Of a stretch of DNA of 64,000 nucleotides, positions 18,204 through 27,741 are shown in pieces. The notes beneath the pieces are model-generated. The model searched no databases and was not told the origin of the DNA. It saw nothing but the letters and a program-made list of their open reading frames with translations. The position numbers and the translations under genes are program-made. The stretch's first letter is position 1; every line of letters begins with the position of its first letter. Origin of the DNA: Pseudomonas putida (GTDB taxonomy: Bacteria; Pseudomonadota; Gammaproteobacteria; Pseudomonadales; Pseudomonadaceae). The stretch is from the NCBI RefSeq assembly GCF_004357765.1, contig NZ_SMTE01000001.1, positions 310,001 through 374,000 of the forward strand, in the 5' to 3' direction.

Positions 18204-19766
18204 TCAGCCCAAAAACAGCGTGTACGCCGGATTCTCCGTCTCATCCCAGTAGTCATACCCCATTTCACCCAGCGCTTGGGGCATCCCCGCCAGTTCGTCC
18301 TCCGGCACCTCCAGCGCCGCGAACACCCGCGCCACCGCCGCACCGTGGTTGCGGTAGTGGAACAGGCTGATGTTCCAACGCTTGCCCAACCGCTCCAGGA
18401 ACCCCAGTAGCGCCCCCGGGCGCTCAGGGAACTCGAAACGCAACACCCGCTCGTTGGCCCCCGGCGCTGCATGCCCTCCCACGGTATGGCGCACATGCAG
18501 CTTGGCCAGTTCGTTGTCGGTCAGGTCGAGCACGCTGTAGCCCTGCCCTTGCAAGGCCGCCAGCAACTGCTGGCGCGGATCCTGTACTGGGTGAGTCTGC
18601 ACACCGACGAACAGGCGCGCCTCCTGGCCTGGGTAGTAGCGGTAGTTGAACTCGGTGATCTGACGCTTGCCCAGGGCCTGGCAGAAACTGCGAAAGCTCC
18701 CCGGCTGCTCGGGAATGGTCACCGCGATGATCGCCTCGCGCTGCTCACCCAGCTCGGCACGTTCGGCAACATGGCGCAGGCGGTCGAAGTTGACGTTGGC
18801 ACCGGAATCGATGGCCACCAGGGTCTGTCCCTGCACCGCCTCGCGGGCCACGTACTTCTTGATCCCGGCAACCGCCAACGCCCCGGAAGGCTCGGTGATC
18901 GAACGGGTATCGTCATAGATGTGCTTGATGGCCGCGCACAATTCGTCACTGCTGACTGTGATCACCTCATCGACGAAATGCCGGCACAGCTCGAAACAGT
19001 GGGCTCCGATCTGCGCCACCGCAACGCCATCAGCGAAGGTCCCGACCTGGGGCAGGATTACCCGCTCACCGGCGGCCATCGCCGCCTGCAGGCAATTGGA
19101 ATCGTCCGGCTCGACCCCGATCACCTTGACCTCCGGGCGCAGGTACTTGACGTAGGCGGCGATGCCAGCGATCAACCCACCCCCGCCGACCGGCACGAAG
19201 ATCGCATCCAGTGGCCCCGGGTGCTGGCGCAGCACTTCCATGGCCACGGTGCCCTGCCCGGCGATGACATCAGGATCGTCATAGGGAGGCACGAATGTCG
19301 CGCCTTCGCTATCGGCCAGTGTCAAGGCGTGAGCCAAGGCGTGCGGGAAGCTCTCGCCGTGCAGCACGACATGGCCACCGCGCGAGCGCACCCCCTCGAT
19401 CTTCAACGACGGCGTGGTGGTGGGCATGACGATGGTGGCCTTGATGCCCAGGTGCGAAGCGGCCAGGGCCACGCCCTGGGCATGGTTGCCGGCCGAGGCG
19501 GTCACCACGCCACGCTCGCGTTGGGCCTGGCTCAGGCGCGAAAGCCGGGTATAGGCCCCGCGGATCTTGAAGGAAAAGGTTGGTTGCAGATCTTCGCGCT
19601 TGAGCAGCACCTGGTTGCCCAGACTGGCCGATAGGGCCGGCGCGGCCTGCAGCGGGGTTTCGAGGGCCAGGTCGTACACAGGCGCTGCAAGAATGCGCCG
19701 CACCTGCTCCGACAGCAGTTGCTGGGGAGTTGAGGCGCTGCGTGGGCTGACACTGAGGTTGGTCAT
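18204..19766 (-). CDS. ilvA: Threonine ammonia-lyase (biosynthetic)
   Basis: A 520-residue PLP enzyme that deaminates threonine to 2-oxobutyrate, the first committed step to isoleucine. The Schiff-base lysine is K67 in SFKIRGA and the phosphate-binding loop is PVGGGGLIAG. The catalytic domain is followed by two ACT-like regulatory domains (EQPGSFRSFCQALG and ERPGALLGFLERLG), the full biosynthetic form that is inhibited by isoleucine. AGGAG precedes the ATG. The leader upstream contains an isoleucine-rich peptide and a terminator (see the separate entries), so the gene is probably controlled by attenuation. A GC-rich inverted repeat with no T-run lies at about 18146-18171, beyond the stop. Confidence 0.95.
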   Translation of the reverse strand: MTNLSVSPRSASTPQQLLSEQVRRILAAPVYDLALETPLQAAPALSASLGNQVLLKREDLQPTFSFKIRGAYTRLSRLSQAQRERGVVTASAGNHAQGVALAASHLGIKATIVMPTTTPSLKIEGVRSRGGHVVLHGESFPHALAHALTLADSEGATFVPPYDDPDVIAGQGTVAMEVLRQHPGPLDAIFVPVGGGGLIAGIAAYVKYLRPEVKVIGVEPDDSNCLQAAMAAGERVILPQVGTFADGVAVAQIGAHCFELCRHFVDEVITVSSDELCAAIKHIYDDTRSITEPSGALAVAGIKKYVAREAVQGQTLVAIDSGANVNFDRLRHVAERAELGEQREAIIAVTIPEQPGSFRSFCQALGKRQITEFNYRYYPGQEARLFVGVQTHPVQDPRQQLLAALQGQGYSVLDLTDNELAKLHVRHTVGGHAAPGANERVLRFEFPERPGALLGFLERLGKRWNISLFHYRNHGAAVARVFAALEVPEDELAGMPQALGEMGYDYWDETENPAYTLFLG

Positions 19767-19804
19767 CGATGACTCCTGGCGGTTTTCGTATTTGCCCAGG
19801 AGTC

Positions 19805-19835
19805 AGAGAGAAGAAACCCGCCTCCAGGGCGGGTT
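19805..19835 (-). terminator. Attenuator terminator of ilvA leader
   Basis: On the minus strand an eight-base stem AACCCGCC/GGCGGGTT with a five-base loop is followed by TTTCTTCTCTC, a U-rich tail, between the leader peptide stop and ilvA. The 5' arm can instead pair with GGCGGG at 19855-19860, inside the last codons of the leader peptide, giving a competing antiterminator. This is the classic layout of ribosome-mediated attenuation. Confidence 0.8.
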
Positions 19836-19850
19836 CGGTGCACGTACGCG

Positions 19851-19913
19851 CTAGCCCGCCAAGCTGATAATGGCGGTAATAATAATGGCGTGGACGTGCG
19901 GGAATGGGTTCAT
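19851..19913 (-). CDS. ilvA leader peptide (attenuation)
   Basis: A 20-codon reading frame that starts MNPFPHVHA and continues with IIITAII, so five of seven consecutive codons are isoleucine (ATT ATT ATT ACC GCC ATT ATC). It ends SLAG and a TAG stop, about 15 bases before the terminator hairpin and about 85 before ilvA. AGGA lies about 11 bases before the ATG. When Ile-tRNA is scarce, a ribosome stalled on the run would leave GGCGGG (19855-19860) free to pair with the terminator 5' arm and let transcription enter ilvA. A ribosome reaching the stop would cover it and allow termination. The logic follows the enteric ilv leaders; the peptide sequence itself is read directly. Confidence 0.82.
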   Translation of the reverse strand: MNPFPHVHAIIITAIISLAG

Positions 19914-19947
19914 GGAGCGAGACGTTATCCTGCCGCCTGGGCCTGAG

Positions 19948-20379
19948 TCAACACTTGGCTTGCTGGGCCGACAGTGGCACATCGAAAACCTTGTCGAACC
20001 CCCACTGGAACACGAAGGCATAGACGAAGAAGAACGCGAACAGCGCCAGGTTGGTGAGCAGCGCGGCCCACAGGCTGATGTCCAGCCAGAACGCCACCAG
20101 CGGCAGCAACAGCACCACCAGTCCGCCCTCGAAGCCCAAGGCATGCAGCAACCGCCGCAGAAAGGTCCGTTCGCGCACCTGTTGGCGCGCTTCCCAACGC
20201 TCGAACGCCCAGTTGAAACCCATGTTCCAGCTCATGGCCACGCCCGACATCAATACCGACAGCACCGTCGAATGGGCCATCCCGGCGTCGAACATCAGCG
20301 ATAACGCAGGCGCGACGCACGCCACGGCGATGGCTTCGTAGAGAATGGCCTGGACGATCTTGCGGGCCTTGCCTTGCAT
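19948..20379 (-). CDS. PACE-family multidrug efflux transporter
   Basis: A 143-residue membrane protein with four transmembrane helices arranged as two tandem bacterial transmembrane pair units, the structure of PACE (AceI-like) proton-driven exporters of biocides and amines. The first unit begins RKIVQAILYEAIAVACVAP, and each unit has a Trp/Asn-rich helix end (SWNMGFNWAFERWE, FVYAFVFQWGFDKVFD). The start at 20379 follows GGGAG; an open extension to 20436 is not like the family. It ends just upstream of the ilvA leader on the same strand, so readthrough into that leader is possible. The substrate is unknown. Confidence 0.9.
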   Translation of the reverse strand: MQGKARKIVQAILYEAIAVACVAPALSLMFDAGMAHSTVLSVLMSGVAMSWNMGFNWAFERWEARQQVRERTFLRRLLHALGFEGGLVVLLLPLVAFWLDISLWAALLTNLALFAFFFVYAFVFQWGFDKVFDVPLSAQQAKC

Positions 20380-20571
20380 GCGGGGCTCCCGTTGATGAAG
20401 AGCGCAAACGGTACTCCGCCCGGCCAGAGCGATCAACCTCCCGCTGTCGACGTCAGCGAGCCGGCGTCAAAGACCTGAACGGATTGGACAAGCGGCAGGT
20501 CCACTGCTTGTATCTAATTTCCTGCACTGTGCGTGCAGATCTCGGACAGGGACCAGGACGAGGAGTACAGC

Positions 20572-21726
20572 ATGCCCCATACCGTGATGATGGTGTTCGG
20601 CACCCGCCCCGAAGCAATCAAGATGGCACCACTGGCCCGCGTGTTACGTCAGTGGCCAGACGTCGACCTGCATATCTGCTCCACCGGCCAGCACCGGGAA
20701 ATGCTCGAACAAGTCCTCACTGCCTTCGGCCTGAGCGTGGACCAGGACCTCAGGGTCATGACCCAGAACCAGACGCTCAACGGCCTGTCCCGCGACCTGC
20801 TGGACAAGATCGACAGCGCCTATGAACAGGTCAAGCCCGATATCGTGCTGGTCCACGGCGACACCACCACCAGTTTCATCGCCGCCCTCGCCGCTTTCCA
20901 TCGGCACATCCCCATCGGTCACGTCGAGGCTGGCCTGCGCACCGGCAATCTGCAGCAACCTTGGCCAGAGGAAGCCAACCGGCGCCTGACCGGGGTGCTT
21001 GCCGACCTGCACTTCACGCCCACCCGCGACTCCGACGCCAACCTCATCCGCGAAGGCGTGCCGCCAGAACATGTCGAAGTGACCGGCAACACCGTGATCG
21101 ACGCACTGCTGTGGATGCGCGACCACCTGGCCGAACACCAATGGCGCCCGGCCGCCGATTCGCCGTTGAGCGCTCTGCGCGACGAGCAACGCATGGTGCT
21201 CATCACCGGCCATCGCCGGGAAAACTTCGGTCCCGGCTTCGAGCGTATCTGCCAGGCCCTGGCCCAGTTGGCCGAACGCTACCCAGATGTGCAGTTCGTC
21301 TACCCGGTTCACCTCAATCCGCAAGTACAGAAAGCGGTGTACGGCGTGCTGTCCAACCGCGGCAACATCCATCTCATCGCGCCGCAGGACTATCAGCATT
21401 TCGTCTGGCTGATGGCCCGCGCCCACGTCATTCTCACCGACTCTGGCGGCGTCCAGGAAGAGGCCCCGGCCCTTGGCAAGCCCGTGCTGGTGTTACGCAA
21501 GGTCACCGAACGGCCCGCGGTGCTCAAGGGCGGCACGGTCAAGCTGGTGGGCACCCAGACCGAACACATCGTCGAGCAAACCAGCCGCCTGCTCGACGAC
21601 CCGGTCGCTTACGAGCGCATGGCGCGGGTGTATACGCCATTTGGTGACGGCACGGCCAGTCACAAGATCGCCGAGCGCCTGACCCGCTGGTTCCAGGAAA
21701 CCGCTGAGCAACGAGTAGACGCATGA
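20572..21726 (+). CDS. wecB: UDP-N-acetylglucosamine 2-epimerase (non-hydrolysing)
   Basis: A 384-residue epimerase that converts UDP-GlcNAc to UDP-ManNAc in the cytoplasm. The signatures are GTRPEAIKMAPL at the start, VLVHGDTTTSF, HVEAGLRT, and the nucleotide-sugar region TDSGGVQEEAPALGKPVLVLR. The start was set at 20572, where AGGAG lies six bases before the ATG. Its stop overlaps the nfrB start by four bases (ATGA), so it is the first gene of a coupled operon wecB-nfrB-nfrA-DUF4434-diguanylate cyclase. In E. coli WecB is needed by the NfrA/NfrB glycan pathway. Here the gene is built into the operon, which suggests UDP-ManNAc as the sugar donor. Confidence 0.95.
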   Translation: MPHTVMMVFGTRPEAIKMAPLARVLRQWPDVDLHICSTGQHREMLEQVLTAFGLSVDQDLRVMTQNQTLNGLSRDLLDKIDSAYEQVKPDIVLVHGDTTTSFIAALAAFHRHIPIGHVEAGLRTGNLQQPWPEEANRRLTGVLADLHFTPTRDSDANLIREGVPPEHVEVTGNTVIDALLWMRDHLAEHQWRPAADSPLSALRDEQRMVLITGHRRENFGPGFERICQALAQLAERYPDVQFVYPVHLNPQVQKAVYGVLSNRGNIHLIAPQDYQHFVWLMARAHVILTDSGGVQEEAPALGKPVLVLRKVTERPAVLKGGTVKLVGTQTEHIVEQTSRLLDDPVAYERMARVYTPFGDGTASHKIAERLTRWFQETAEQRVDA

Positions 21727-23897
21727 GCCTGGCTTTCATCGATTTCCTCACCTATGTGCTGTTCGGCCTGAAGATCCTCGCGATCATCCTGGCCACGCTG
21801 ATGTTTCTGCTGGGTCTCGATGACCTGTTCATCGACCTCTGCTATTGGGGACGCAAGCTGATCCGCCAATTCCGCATCTACGACAAGTACGAGCGGGCGG
21901 ACGAGAAGCGTCTTTACGAAATTCCCGAAAAGCCCCTGGCGATCATGGTCCCGGCCTGGAACGAGGTGGGTGTGGTCGGCGAGATGGCGCGTCTGGCCGC
22001 CTCGACCATCGACTACGAAAACTACCAGATCTTCGTCGGCACCTACCCCAACGATCCGCAGACCCAGGCCGACGTCGACGCGGTTTGCCTGCACTACCCC
22101 AACGTGCACAAAGTCGTCTGTGCACGCCCTGGCCCTACCAGCAAGGCCGACTGCCTGAACAACATCATCGATACCATCCTGCGCTTCCAGGAAGACGCCC
22201 GAATCCAGTTCGCCGGTTTCATCCTCCACGATGCCGAGGACGTCATCTCGCCCATGGAGCTGCGCCTGTTCAACTACCTGCTGCCAGCCAAGGACATGAT
22301 CCAGATCCCGGTGTATCCGTACGCACCGGAGTGGAAAGGCTTCACTGCCGGGCACTATGTCGACGAATTCGCCGAGAACCACGGCAAGGACGTCATCGTG
22401 CGCGAAGCCCTGACCGGCCAGGTACCCAGCGCGGGCGTGGGCACCTGCTTCAGCCGTCGGGCCATCGCCGCCCTGCTCGAAGACGGCGATGGCATCGCCT
22501 TCGACGTGCAGAGTCTGACCGAAGACTACGACATCGGCTTCCGCCTCAAGCAGAAAGGCATGAAGTGCATCTTCGCCCGCTATTCCATCACCGACCCGGC
22601 GCTGGCCCTCAAGCAGGAGTGGCGCCCAGGCATGAGCCGCGAGTTCTCCCAGGTGATCTGCGTACGCGAGCACTTCCCGCGCGACTGGCAGCATGCCATC
22701 CGGCAGAAGTCGCGCTGGATCGTCGGCATCGTCTTCCAGGGCACCAGCAACCTGGGCTGGAGCCGCAAAGGCGCGCTCAACTACTTCCTCTGGCGCGACC
22801 GCCGGGGGCTGTTCGCCTACCTGCTGAGTTTTCTCGTCAACCTGTTGCTATTGGTGTTATTGGCCATGTGGCTGGTGACGGCCATCGCCCCGGATGCCTG
22901 GCACTTCATGTCGATCCTCGGCGACAGCCGGCTGTTATCGACACTGCTCTGGCTCAACGGCCTGATGCTGGTCAACCGCCTGTTCCAACGCGGCTGGTTC
23001 GTGACCCGCTACTACGGTATCGGCGAGGGTCTGCTGTCGGCCCCGCGCATGATGTGGAGCAACTTCGTCAATTTCTTCGCCAACCTGCGCGCCCTGCGCC
23101 AGGTCATGGAGATGGGCGACTCGCGGCGCGTGGCCTGGGACAAGACCACCCACGAGTTCCCGGCGCTCACCCAACCGGCACGGCAACCTCTCGGCCAGCG
23201 CCTGGTTGCCCAGGGGCTGCTCGACGAAGAGCAGCTTCAAGCGGCCATCACCAGCCCGGTGCGCAGGCGCCTGGGGCATGAGCTGCTCCTGCGCGGTTGG
23301 CTGAACAGCGAGCAATTGGTCAAAGCCCTGGCCGAACAGTTCGACATGCCTTGGGCGCTGCTGAACCCGTTCAAGCTCGACCCGCAACTGATCGCCAAGC
23401 TGCCGCGCCGCCTGGCCACCCACTATGGCGTACTACCGGTGGACGAAGATGGCGACACCCTGGTGCTGGCCAGCGAGAGCCCGGTCAGCCAGGTGTCACT
23501 AGGGGTGATCAGCCGCCAGCTCAAACGCCCGGTCAGGGCCCGCCTGGCACCCCAGGGTCGGGTGACTCTGGGACTGCTGCATCACTACCCAAGCCCCTGG
23601 CAAAAAGCTGAGACCCGGCAAATGCTGGCCGTACTTCAGCGCAATCAGGATGACGCCGAGCTGATCGAACGGGTGGCGGCACACTTGGTGCTGCTGGGCA
23701 CCCTGCTGCAGGTCCGCGGCATGGTCCCCGTGGCCTTGTTCAACCAGGCGTTGATCGACTTCGACCCTGAGTCGCAGACCTTGGGCGAACACCTGGTCGC
23801 GCGCGGCATCATCACCGAGCAGGTATTGCAAGAGGCGCTAGAAGAACAGGCCCGCGAGCAGCAGGCCGCCTATGACCTGACCCGGGAGGTGGCATGA
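21723..23897 (+). CDS. nfrB: NfrB-like glycosyltransferase with MshEN c-di-GMP domain
   Basis: A 724-residue inner-membrane GT2 protein similar in size and order to NfrB (phage N4 adsorption protein B). An N-terminal helix pair (about 8-40) precedes the GT-A domain (MVPAWNEVGVVGE near 76-90, HDAEDVISP near 172, QKSRWIVG near 328). Several C-terminal membrane helices follow up to about 455. The cytoplasmic tail has LGQRLVAQGLLDEEQL followed by RRLGHELLLRGWLNSEQL and, near the end, TLGEHLVARGIITEQVL. These are the repeated RLGxxL...G pattern of MshEN domains, known to bind c-di-GMP. A cyclase gene closes the operon, fitting such control. Both ends overlap their neighbours by four bases. Confidence 0.92.
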   Translation: MSLAFIDFLTYVLFGLKILAIILATLMFLLGLDDLFIDLCYWGRKLIRQFRIYDKYERADEKRLYEIPEKPLAIMVPAWNEVGVVGEMARLAASTIDYENYQIFVGTYPNDPQTQADVDAVCLHYPNVHKVVCARPGPTSKADCLNNIIDTILRFQEDARIQFAGFILHDAEDVISPMELRLFNYLLPAKDMIQIPVYPYAPEWKGFTAGHYVDEFAENHGKDVIVREALTGQVPSAGVGTCFSRRAIAALLEDGDGIAFDVQSLTEDYDIGFRLKQKGMKCIFARYSITDPALALKQEWRPGMSREFSQVICVREHFPRDWQHAIRQKSRWIVGIVFQGTSNLGWSRKGALNYFLWRDRRGLFAYLLSFLVNLLLLVLLAMWLVTAIAPDAWHFMSILGDSRLLSTLLWLNGLMLVNRLFQRGWFVTRYYGIGEGLLSAPRMMWSNFVNFFANLRALRQVMEMGDSRRVAWDKTTHEFPALTQPARQPLGQRLVAQGLLDEEQLQAAITSPVRRRLGHELLLRGWLNSEQLVKALAEQFDMPWALLNPFKLDPQLIAKLPRRLATHYGVLPVDEDGDTLVLASESPVSQVSLGVISRQLKRPVRARLAPQGRVTLGLLHHYPSPWQKAETRQMLAVLQRNQDDAELIERVAAHLVLLGTLLQVRGMVPVALFNQALIDFDPESQTLGEHLVARGIITEQVLQEALEEQAREQQAAYDLTREVA

Positions 23898-26887
23898 CGC
23901 CGCGTATTACCCTGACCTTCACCGGCCTGCTGCTGTGCTCCACCGCACTACCGACCCTGGCAGCGCCGATGACCGACTTCCAGCGTTTCACCAGTTATCC
24001 GTTCATGGAAAGGAGCTATCGCGAAGCGAAGAAGGACAACTGGGCGGAAGTCGAGCGCTTGACCCGGCACGTTCTGGGCCGCGTGCCCAACAACGACGAG
24101 GCCCGTGCACTGCTGGTGCAGGCGCTGGCGCATCAAGGGCGCTATGCCCAGGCCGAGGCGCTCGCCGAACAGTTGCAGGCCAGCCCCGAGCACGCCGATG
24201 CCTTGCTGGAGCTGCGCCTGGCGTGGATCGAGCAGGGGTCTCCGCCCGCTGACCAAGTGCAGAGCTGGCTGGCCAGCAGCGACGGCAATCAACGGGTCCG
24301 ACTCTGGCAGGCCTACAGCCTGCGCCTGGCCAAGTCCGAAGGCGCAGCCAAGGCCCTGGACTGGCTCAACCACTTGCCACCCCAGAACGATGGCCGGGTG
24401 CTACGCCTGGCCCGGGCCAATTTCGCCGAGCAGCTGCACGATTGGAGCGAGACCATCGAACAGCTCGAGCCGCTGGCCGCTCAGGGCCAGCTTGCGGCCG
24501 AAGATTGGCAGCGCCTGGCCAATGCCTATGTGCAGCAGGTGGATGAAACCGGGCTGGAAAAACTGCTGCCCAGCGCGCCGTCCCCGCAAGCAGCCAATCA
24601 GGCTCGCCTGGCCATGGCCAACCGCGCGATCGCCGTCGACCAGAACCAGCAAGCCAAGCGCTGGCTGCAAACGCTGCCAGCCGATCAACTGGAGCAACCT
24701 GAGCAACGCCAGCAACTGTGGGAGTTGGCCCGAGAAGGTGGCGATGCCCCGCTGGTGCGTCGTCTGAGCAATGAATTGCAGCGCCCGTGCCTGGAGACGG
24801 TGGAATGGCTGTCGCGGCACGATCGCGATCTGGCCCGTGCCCAGTTCAAGGACTGTACCGTCAGCGCCGATGCACGCAGCTACGCAATTCTCAAGCAGCG
24901 CCTGTACGGCGACCCACCGCAACCGCGCACCGCACCAGAGTGGGAAGCGCGCTATCGGCAGACGGGCGATCTGGCAGCTCTCGAGCAAGCCACCTACCTG
25001 TTGATGCAGAACGGACAGGACAACCGTGCACGTCAGTTGCTCGAACAGGCCTATGATCGTCGCCAGGGTCGTTTGAACGCTTCTCTGCTGCAGCGTCTGG
25101 GCAATCTCTACGCACGCGATGGCGGGCCACTGGCCTCGAAGCGCTTGCTGGACCTGATCCCTCGGGTCGACGCCGCCACCCGAGGGCAACTGCTGGGCCG
25201 TCTGGCCGAGGCCGGGCAATGCCAGGCCGTGCGCCAGGCGATACCGGCCACGCCGAGCGAAGCTGGGCAATATCGCGCCTTGGGCCGTTGCGCCATGCCC
25301 GATCAGCCGGGGGAAGCCGTGGTCTATTATCAGGCCGCCGAACGCCTGGACCCTGGCCAGAGTACCCTGCCCCTCGCCTATGCCCTGGAAGCCGCCGGCG
25401 ACTCCGAAGCGGCGCTGCCGATCTGGCGTAACCTGCCGGCCGAGGCCTGGAACGACAACGCCCGCCTGACCGCCGCCAGCGGTGCGCTCAACGCAGGCGA
25501 CGCCGCAGCCGCCCGCCGCTACTGGGACGCCGCCGCCCATGACAGCGCCGATGACTGGGCCCTGGGCGCCGCCATTGCCCAACGCCAGGGTGATCTGCAA
25601 GGCGCCCTGGCCATGCAGCGCCAAGCCCTGACTCACCAGCCGCGCGCAGATCATTACTACGCCGCCGCCAATACCGCGCAACTGGCCGGGGACACCGCGC
25701 AGAGCACCGCCTGGATGGCCGAGGCGGTGCGCCTGGCGCCGGACCAGCCGCGCTATCGCGCCGACTACGGCATGCGCCTGGCAAGCTCGGCGGAACCGGC
25801 TCAGCGACGTCAGTCGATCCCCTATCTGGAACGCGCCACCCGCGACTTTCCGGAAGATTACCGGCTCGGCGAGACCCTGGCACTGCGCTATGACGAAGTC
25901 GAGGACAGCGCCGCGGCACGCCGTGAGCTGCGCCGGGTCATCGACGTCGAACAGAACGTGGTGGATGGCGACGACGAATACGGCAGCCTTGAAGCCCGCA
26001 AGTACCGCCAGCGCCGGGCCCACGAAGCCCTCTCGCGTCGCGATACCATAACGCTGGCCAGCACCTGGTCACCGGCGGGCACCTCGACCAACGATCGCTT
26101 CCTGGAAAATGGCCTTCGCAGCGGCAGCGACCGCCGCGCCCAATCGCAGAACGTGCAGTTGGCCATGTGGGACCATGCCTTGGGCGAGGAGCCAAGCCGC
26201 AACGGCCGCACGCTATCGGTGTATGGCCGGGTACTGTTCGGCGGGCAAAGCCGCAGTGACTACGCCCAGAGCATGGGCACCGGCATCGGCCTGCGCTACA
26301 AGCCCTTCGGTCAGGCCAACCTCAATCTCTATGCCGAGCTCTATCACCAACGCCAGATCGACAGCGAACACTACAGCGGCCTGAGCCTGGGCGAACTGCT
26401 TAGCCCGAGCAAGGTCGGCGATAACTGGGGCGACCTGCGTGGCCACGCCGAGTCGAGCAACGACCTGCTGCTGCGCGCCACCGCCTCGTTCCTCGATCAG
26501 GGCGAGTGGCGCAACGATTGGCGCATCGACGAAGACGACTGGAACGAGCGCTTCCTGTACCTTGACGCCGCCTGGTGGACCCGCGCCGGTGACCATGCCT
26601 GGTTATCGCGCTACCAGCAGGGTCATGCCTGGAAGCTGCCCGGCAACTCTCCACAAACCATCATGCCCTACGGTTTTCTCGAGTTTTCCGCTCAGGATCC
26701 CAGCAACGACTGGCGTCAGGACGCCCGTGCCGGGCTCGGTGTGCGCTGGCAGTGGTGGTTCGATGACGATCGCTACAACGCCTACCGCGGCTCGTTGAAA
26801 GTACGTGCCGAGTACCAGCAATCGCTGGGCGGCAATCTCTATGAACGCGCCAATGGCGTGCTGCTGGGTGCGGAGTTGACCTTCTGA
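23894..26887 (+). CDS. nfrA: NfrA-like outer-membrane glycan exporter / phage receptor protein
   Basis: A 997-residue protein, close to the length of E. coli NfrA. A signal peptide ends near TLAAPM (about 23). A long TPR-like superhelical region follows (about 30-690; for example VERLTRHVLGRVPNNDEARALLVQAL), and then a C-terminal beta-strand-rich barrel domain (about 720-997) closing with a terminal Phe, as in outer-membrane proteins. In E. coli NfrA with NfrB is the receptor for phage N4 and is thought to export a surface polysaccharide. It overlaps nfrB by four bases and the next gene by one base (TGATG). The assignment rests on order, size and architecture. Confidence 0.9.
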   Translation: MTPRITLTFTGLLLCSTALPTLAAPMTDFQRFTSYPFMERSYREAKKDNWAEVERLTRHVLGRVPNNDEARALLVQALAHQGRYAQAEALAEQLQASPEHADALLELRLAWIEQGSPPADQVQSWLASSDGNQRVRLWQAYSLRLAKSEGAAKALDWLNHLPPQNDGRVLRLARANFAEQLHDWSETIEQLEPLAAQGQLAAEDWQRLANAYVQQVDETGLEKLLPSAPSPQAANQARLAMANRAIAVDQNQQAKRWLQTLPADQLEQPEQRQQLWELAREGGDAPLVRRLSNELQRPCLETVEWLSRHDRDLARAQFKDCTVSADARSYAILKQRLYGDPPQPRTAPEWEARYRQTGDLAALEQATYLLMQNGQDNRARQLLEQAYDRRQGRLNASLLQRLGNLYARDGGPLASKRLLDLIPRVDAATRGQLLGRLAEAGQCQAVRQAIPATPSEAGQYRALGRCAMPDQPGEAVVYYQAAERLDPGQSTLPLAYALEAAGDSEAALPIWRNLPAEAWNDNARLTAASGALNAGDAAAARRYWDAAAHDSADDWALGAAIAQRQGDLQGALAMQRQALTHQPRADHYYAAANTAQLAGDTAQSTAWMAEAVRLAPDQPRYRADYGMRLASSAEPAQRRQSIPYLERATRDFPEDYRLGETLALRYDEVEDSAAARRELRRVIDVEQNVVDGDDEYGSLEARKYRQRRAHEALSRRDTITLASTWSPAGTSTNDRFLENGLRSGSDRRAQSQNVQLAMWDHALGEEPSRNGRTLSVYGRVLFGGQSRSDYAQSMGTGIGLRYKPFGQANLNLYAELYHQRQIDSEHYSGLSLGELLSPSKVGDNWGDLRGHAESSNDLLLRATASFLDQGEWRNDWRIDEDDWNERFLYLDAAWWTRAGDHAWLSRYQQGHAWKLPGNSPQTIMPYGFLEFSAQDPSNDWRQDARAGLGVRWQWWFDDDRYNAYRGSLKVRAEYQQSLGGNLYERANGVLLGAELTF

Positions 26888-27726
26888 TGCGGACGATCCT
26901 GGCGATTCTCATGCTCGTGTTGAGCCTGCCGGCGATGGCTGACCAGCGCCTGTTCTACCAACCGCTGAACCGCGACGCCAGCGTCACCCCGGCGCAGTGG
27001 CAACAGCTCTGGCGCGCCACCGTCGCCCAGGGTGGCAAGACCTTGCTGGTGCAGTGGAGCGCCTACGGCGACAGTGACTTCGGCGGTGCCCAGGGCTGGC
27101 TGGCCAACAGCCTGCGCGAAGCGCGCGCCCAGGGCCTGGAGCTGGTGCTGGGCTTGTACATGGATCCGGACTATTACCAACGTATCGAAGCGCTCGACGA
27201 CGACGGCCTGAACAACTACTGGAAAACCCAACTGGGGCGTTCGTTTGAGCAGTATCAGAAGGTACGCGAGCACTGGAACCTGCAGGTGGCCGGCTGGTAC
27301 CTGCCCATGGAGCTCGATGACTGGCATTTCCGCCAGGCCTCTCGCCGCGAAGCGTTACAGCGTCAATTGCAAGCGTTCAACCGGCAGTTGGACAAGCCCG
27401 TGCATATCAGCGCCTTCAGTGCGGGCAAGCTGGCACCTCGGGTCAATGCCCAGTGGCTGGAACAACTAGCCGGATTGGGGCTGCAGGTATGGTGGCAGGA
27501 CGGCGCCGGCACCGGGCGTCTGTCACCGCTGGTACGCCAGGGCTACGAACAAGCGTTACCCTGTCAGGTAGGGGTGGTTCGCGAAGCGTTTCGCCAGGTC
27601 AGCGCCCCCGGCCAGCCGTTTCGCGCCGAGCCTGCGCAACCGCTGCTCGGTAGCGGCTGCCATGCCGAAGCCGTGTTCGCATTGAGCTATCGTTCATGGG
27701 CGCAGGGCATTCTGCGGCGCGATTGA
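26887..27726 (+). CDS. DUF4434 periplasmic protein, predicted glycoside hydrolase
   Basis: A 279-residue protein with a signal peptide (cleavage after LSLPAMA, about residue 18) and a DUF4434-type TIM-barrel body. Typical parts are KTLLVQWSAYGDSDFGG, LELVLGLYMDPDYYQ and AGWYLPMELDD, the last with acidic residues where a retaining hydrolase would have its active site. As I recall, E. coli has a DUF4434 gene (ybcH) next to nfrA/nfrB, which supports a shared pathway. It probably trims or edits the glycan in the periplasm. The catalytic residues and the activity are inferred. Its start overlaps the nfrA stop (TGATG), so it is translationally coupled. Confidence 0.85.
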   Translation: MRTILAILMLVLSLPAMADQRLFYQPLNRDASVTPAQWQQLWRATVAQGGKTLLVQWSAYGDSDFGGAQGWLANSLREARAQGLELVLGLYMDPDYYQRIEALDDDGLNNYWKTQLGRSFEQYQKVREHWNLQVAGWYLPMELDDWHFRQASRREALQRQLQAFNRQLDKPVHISAFSAGKLAPRVNAQWLEQLAGLGLQVWWQDGAGTGRLSPLVRQGYEQALPCQVGVVREAFRQVSAPGQPFRAEPAQPLLGSGCHAEAVFALSYRSWAQGILRRD

Positions 27727-27741
27727 CCAGCCGGAGCCTCC

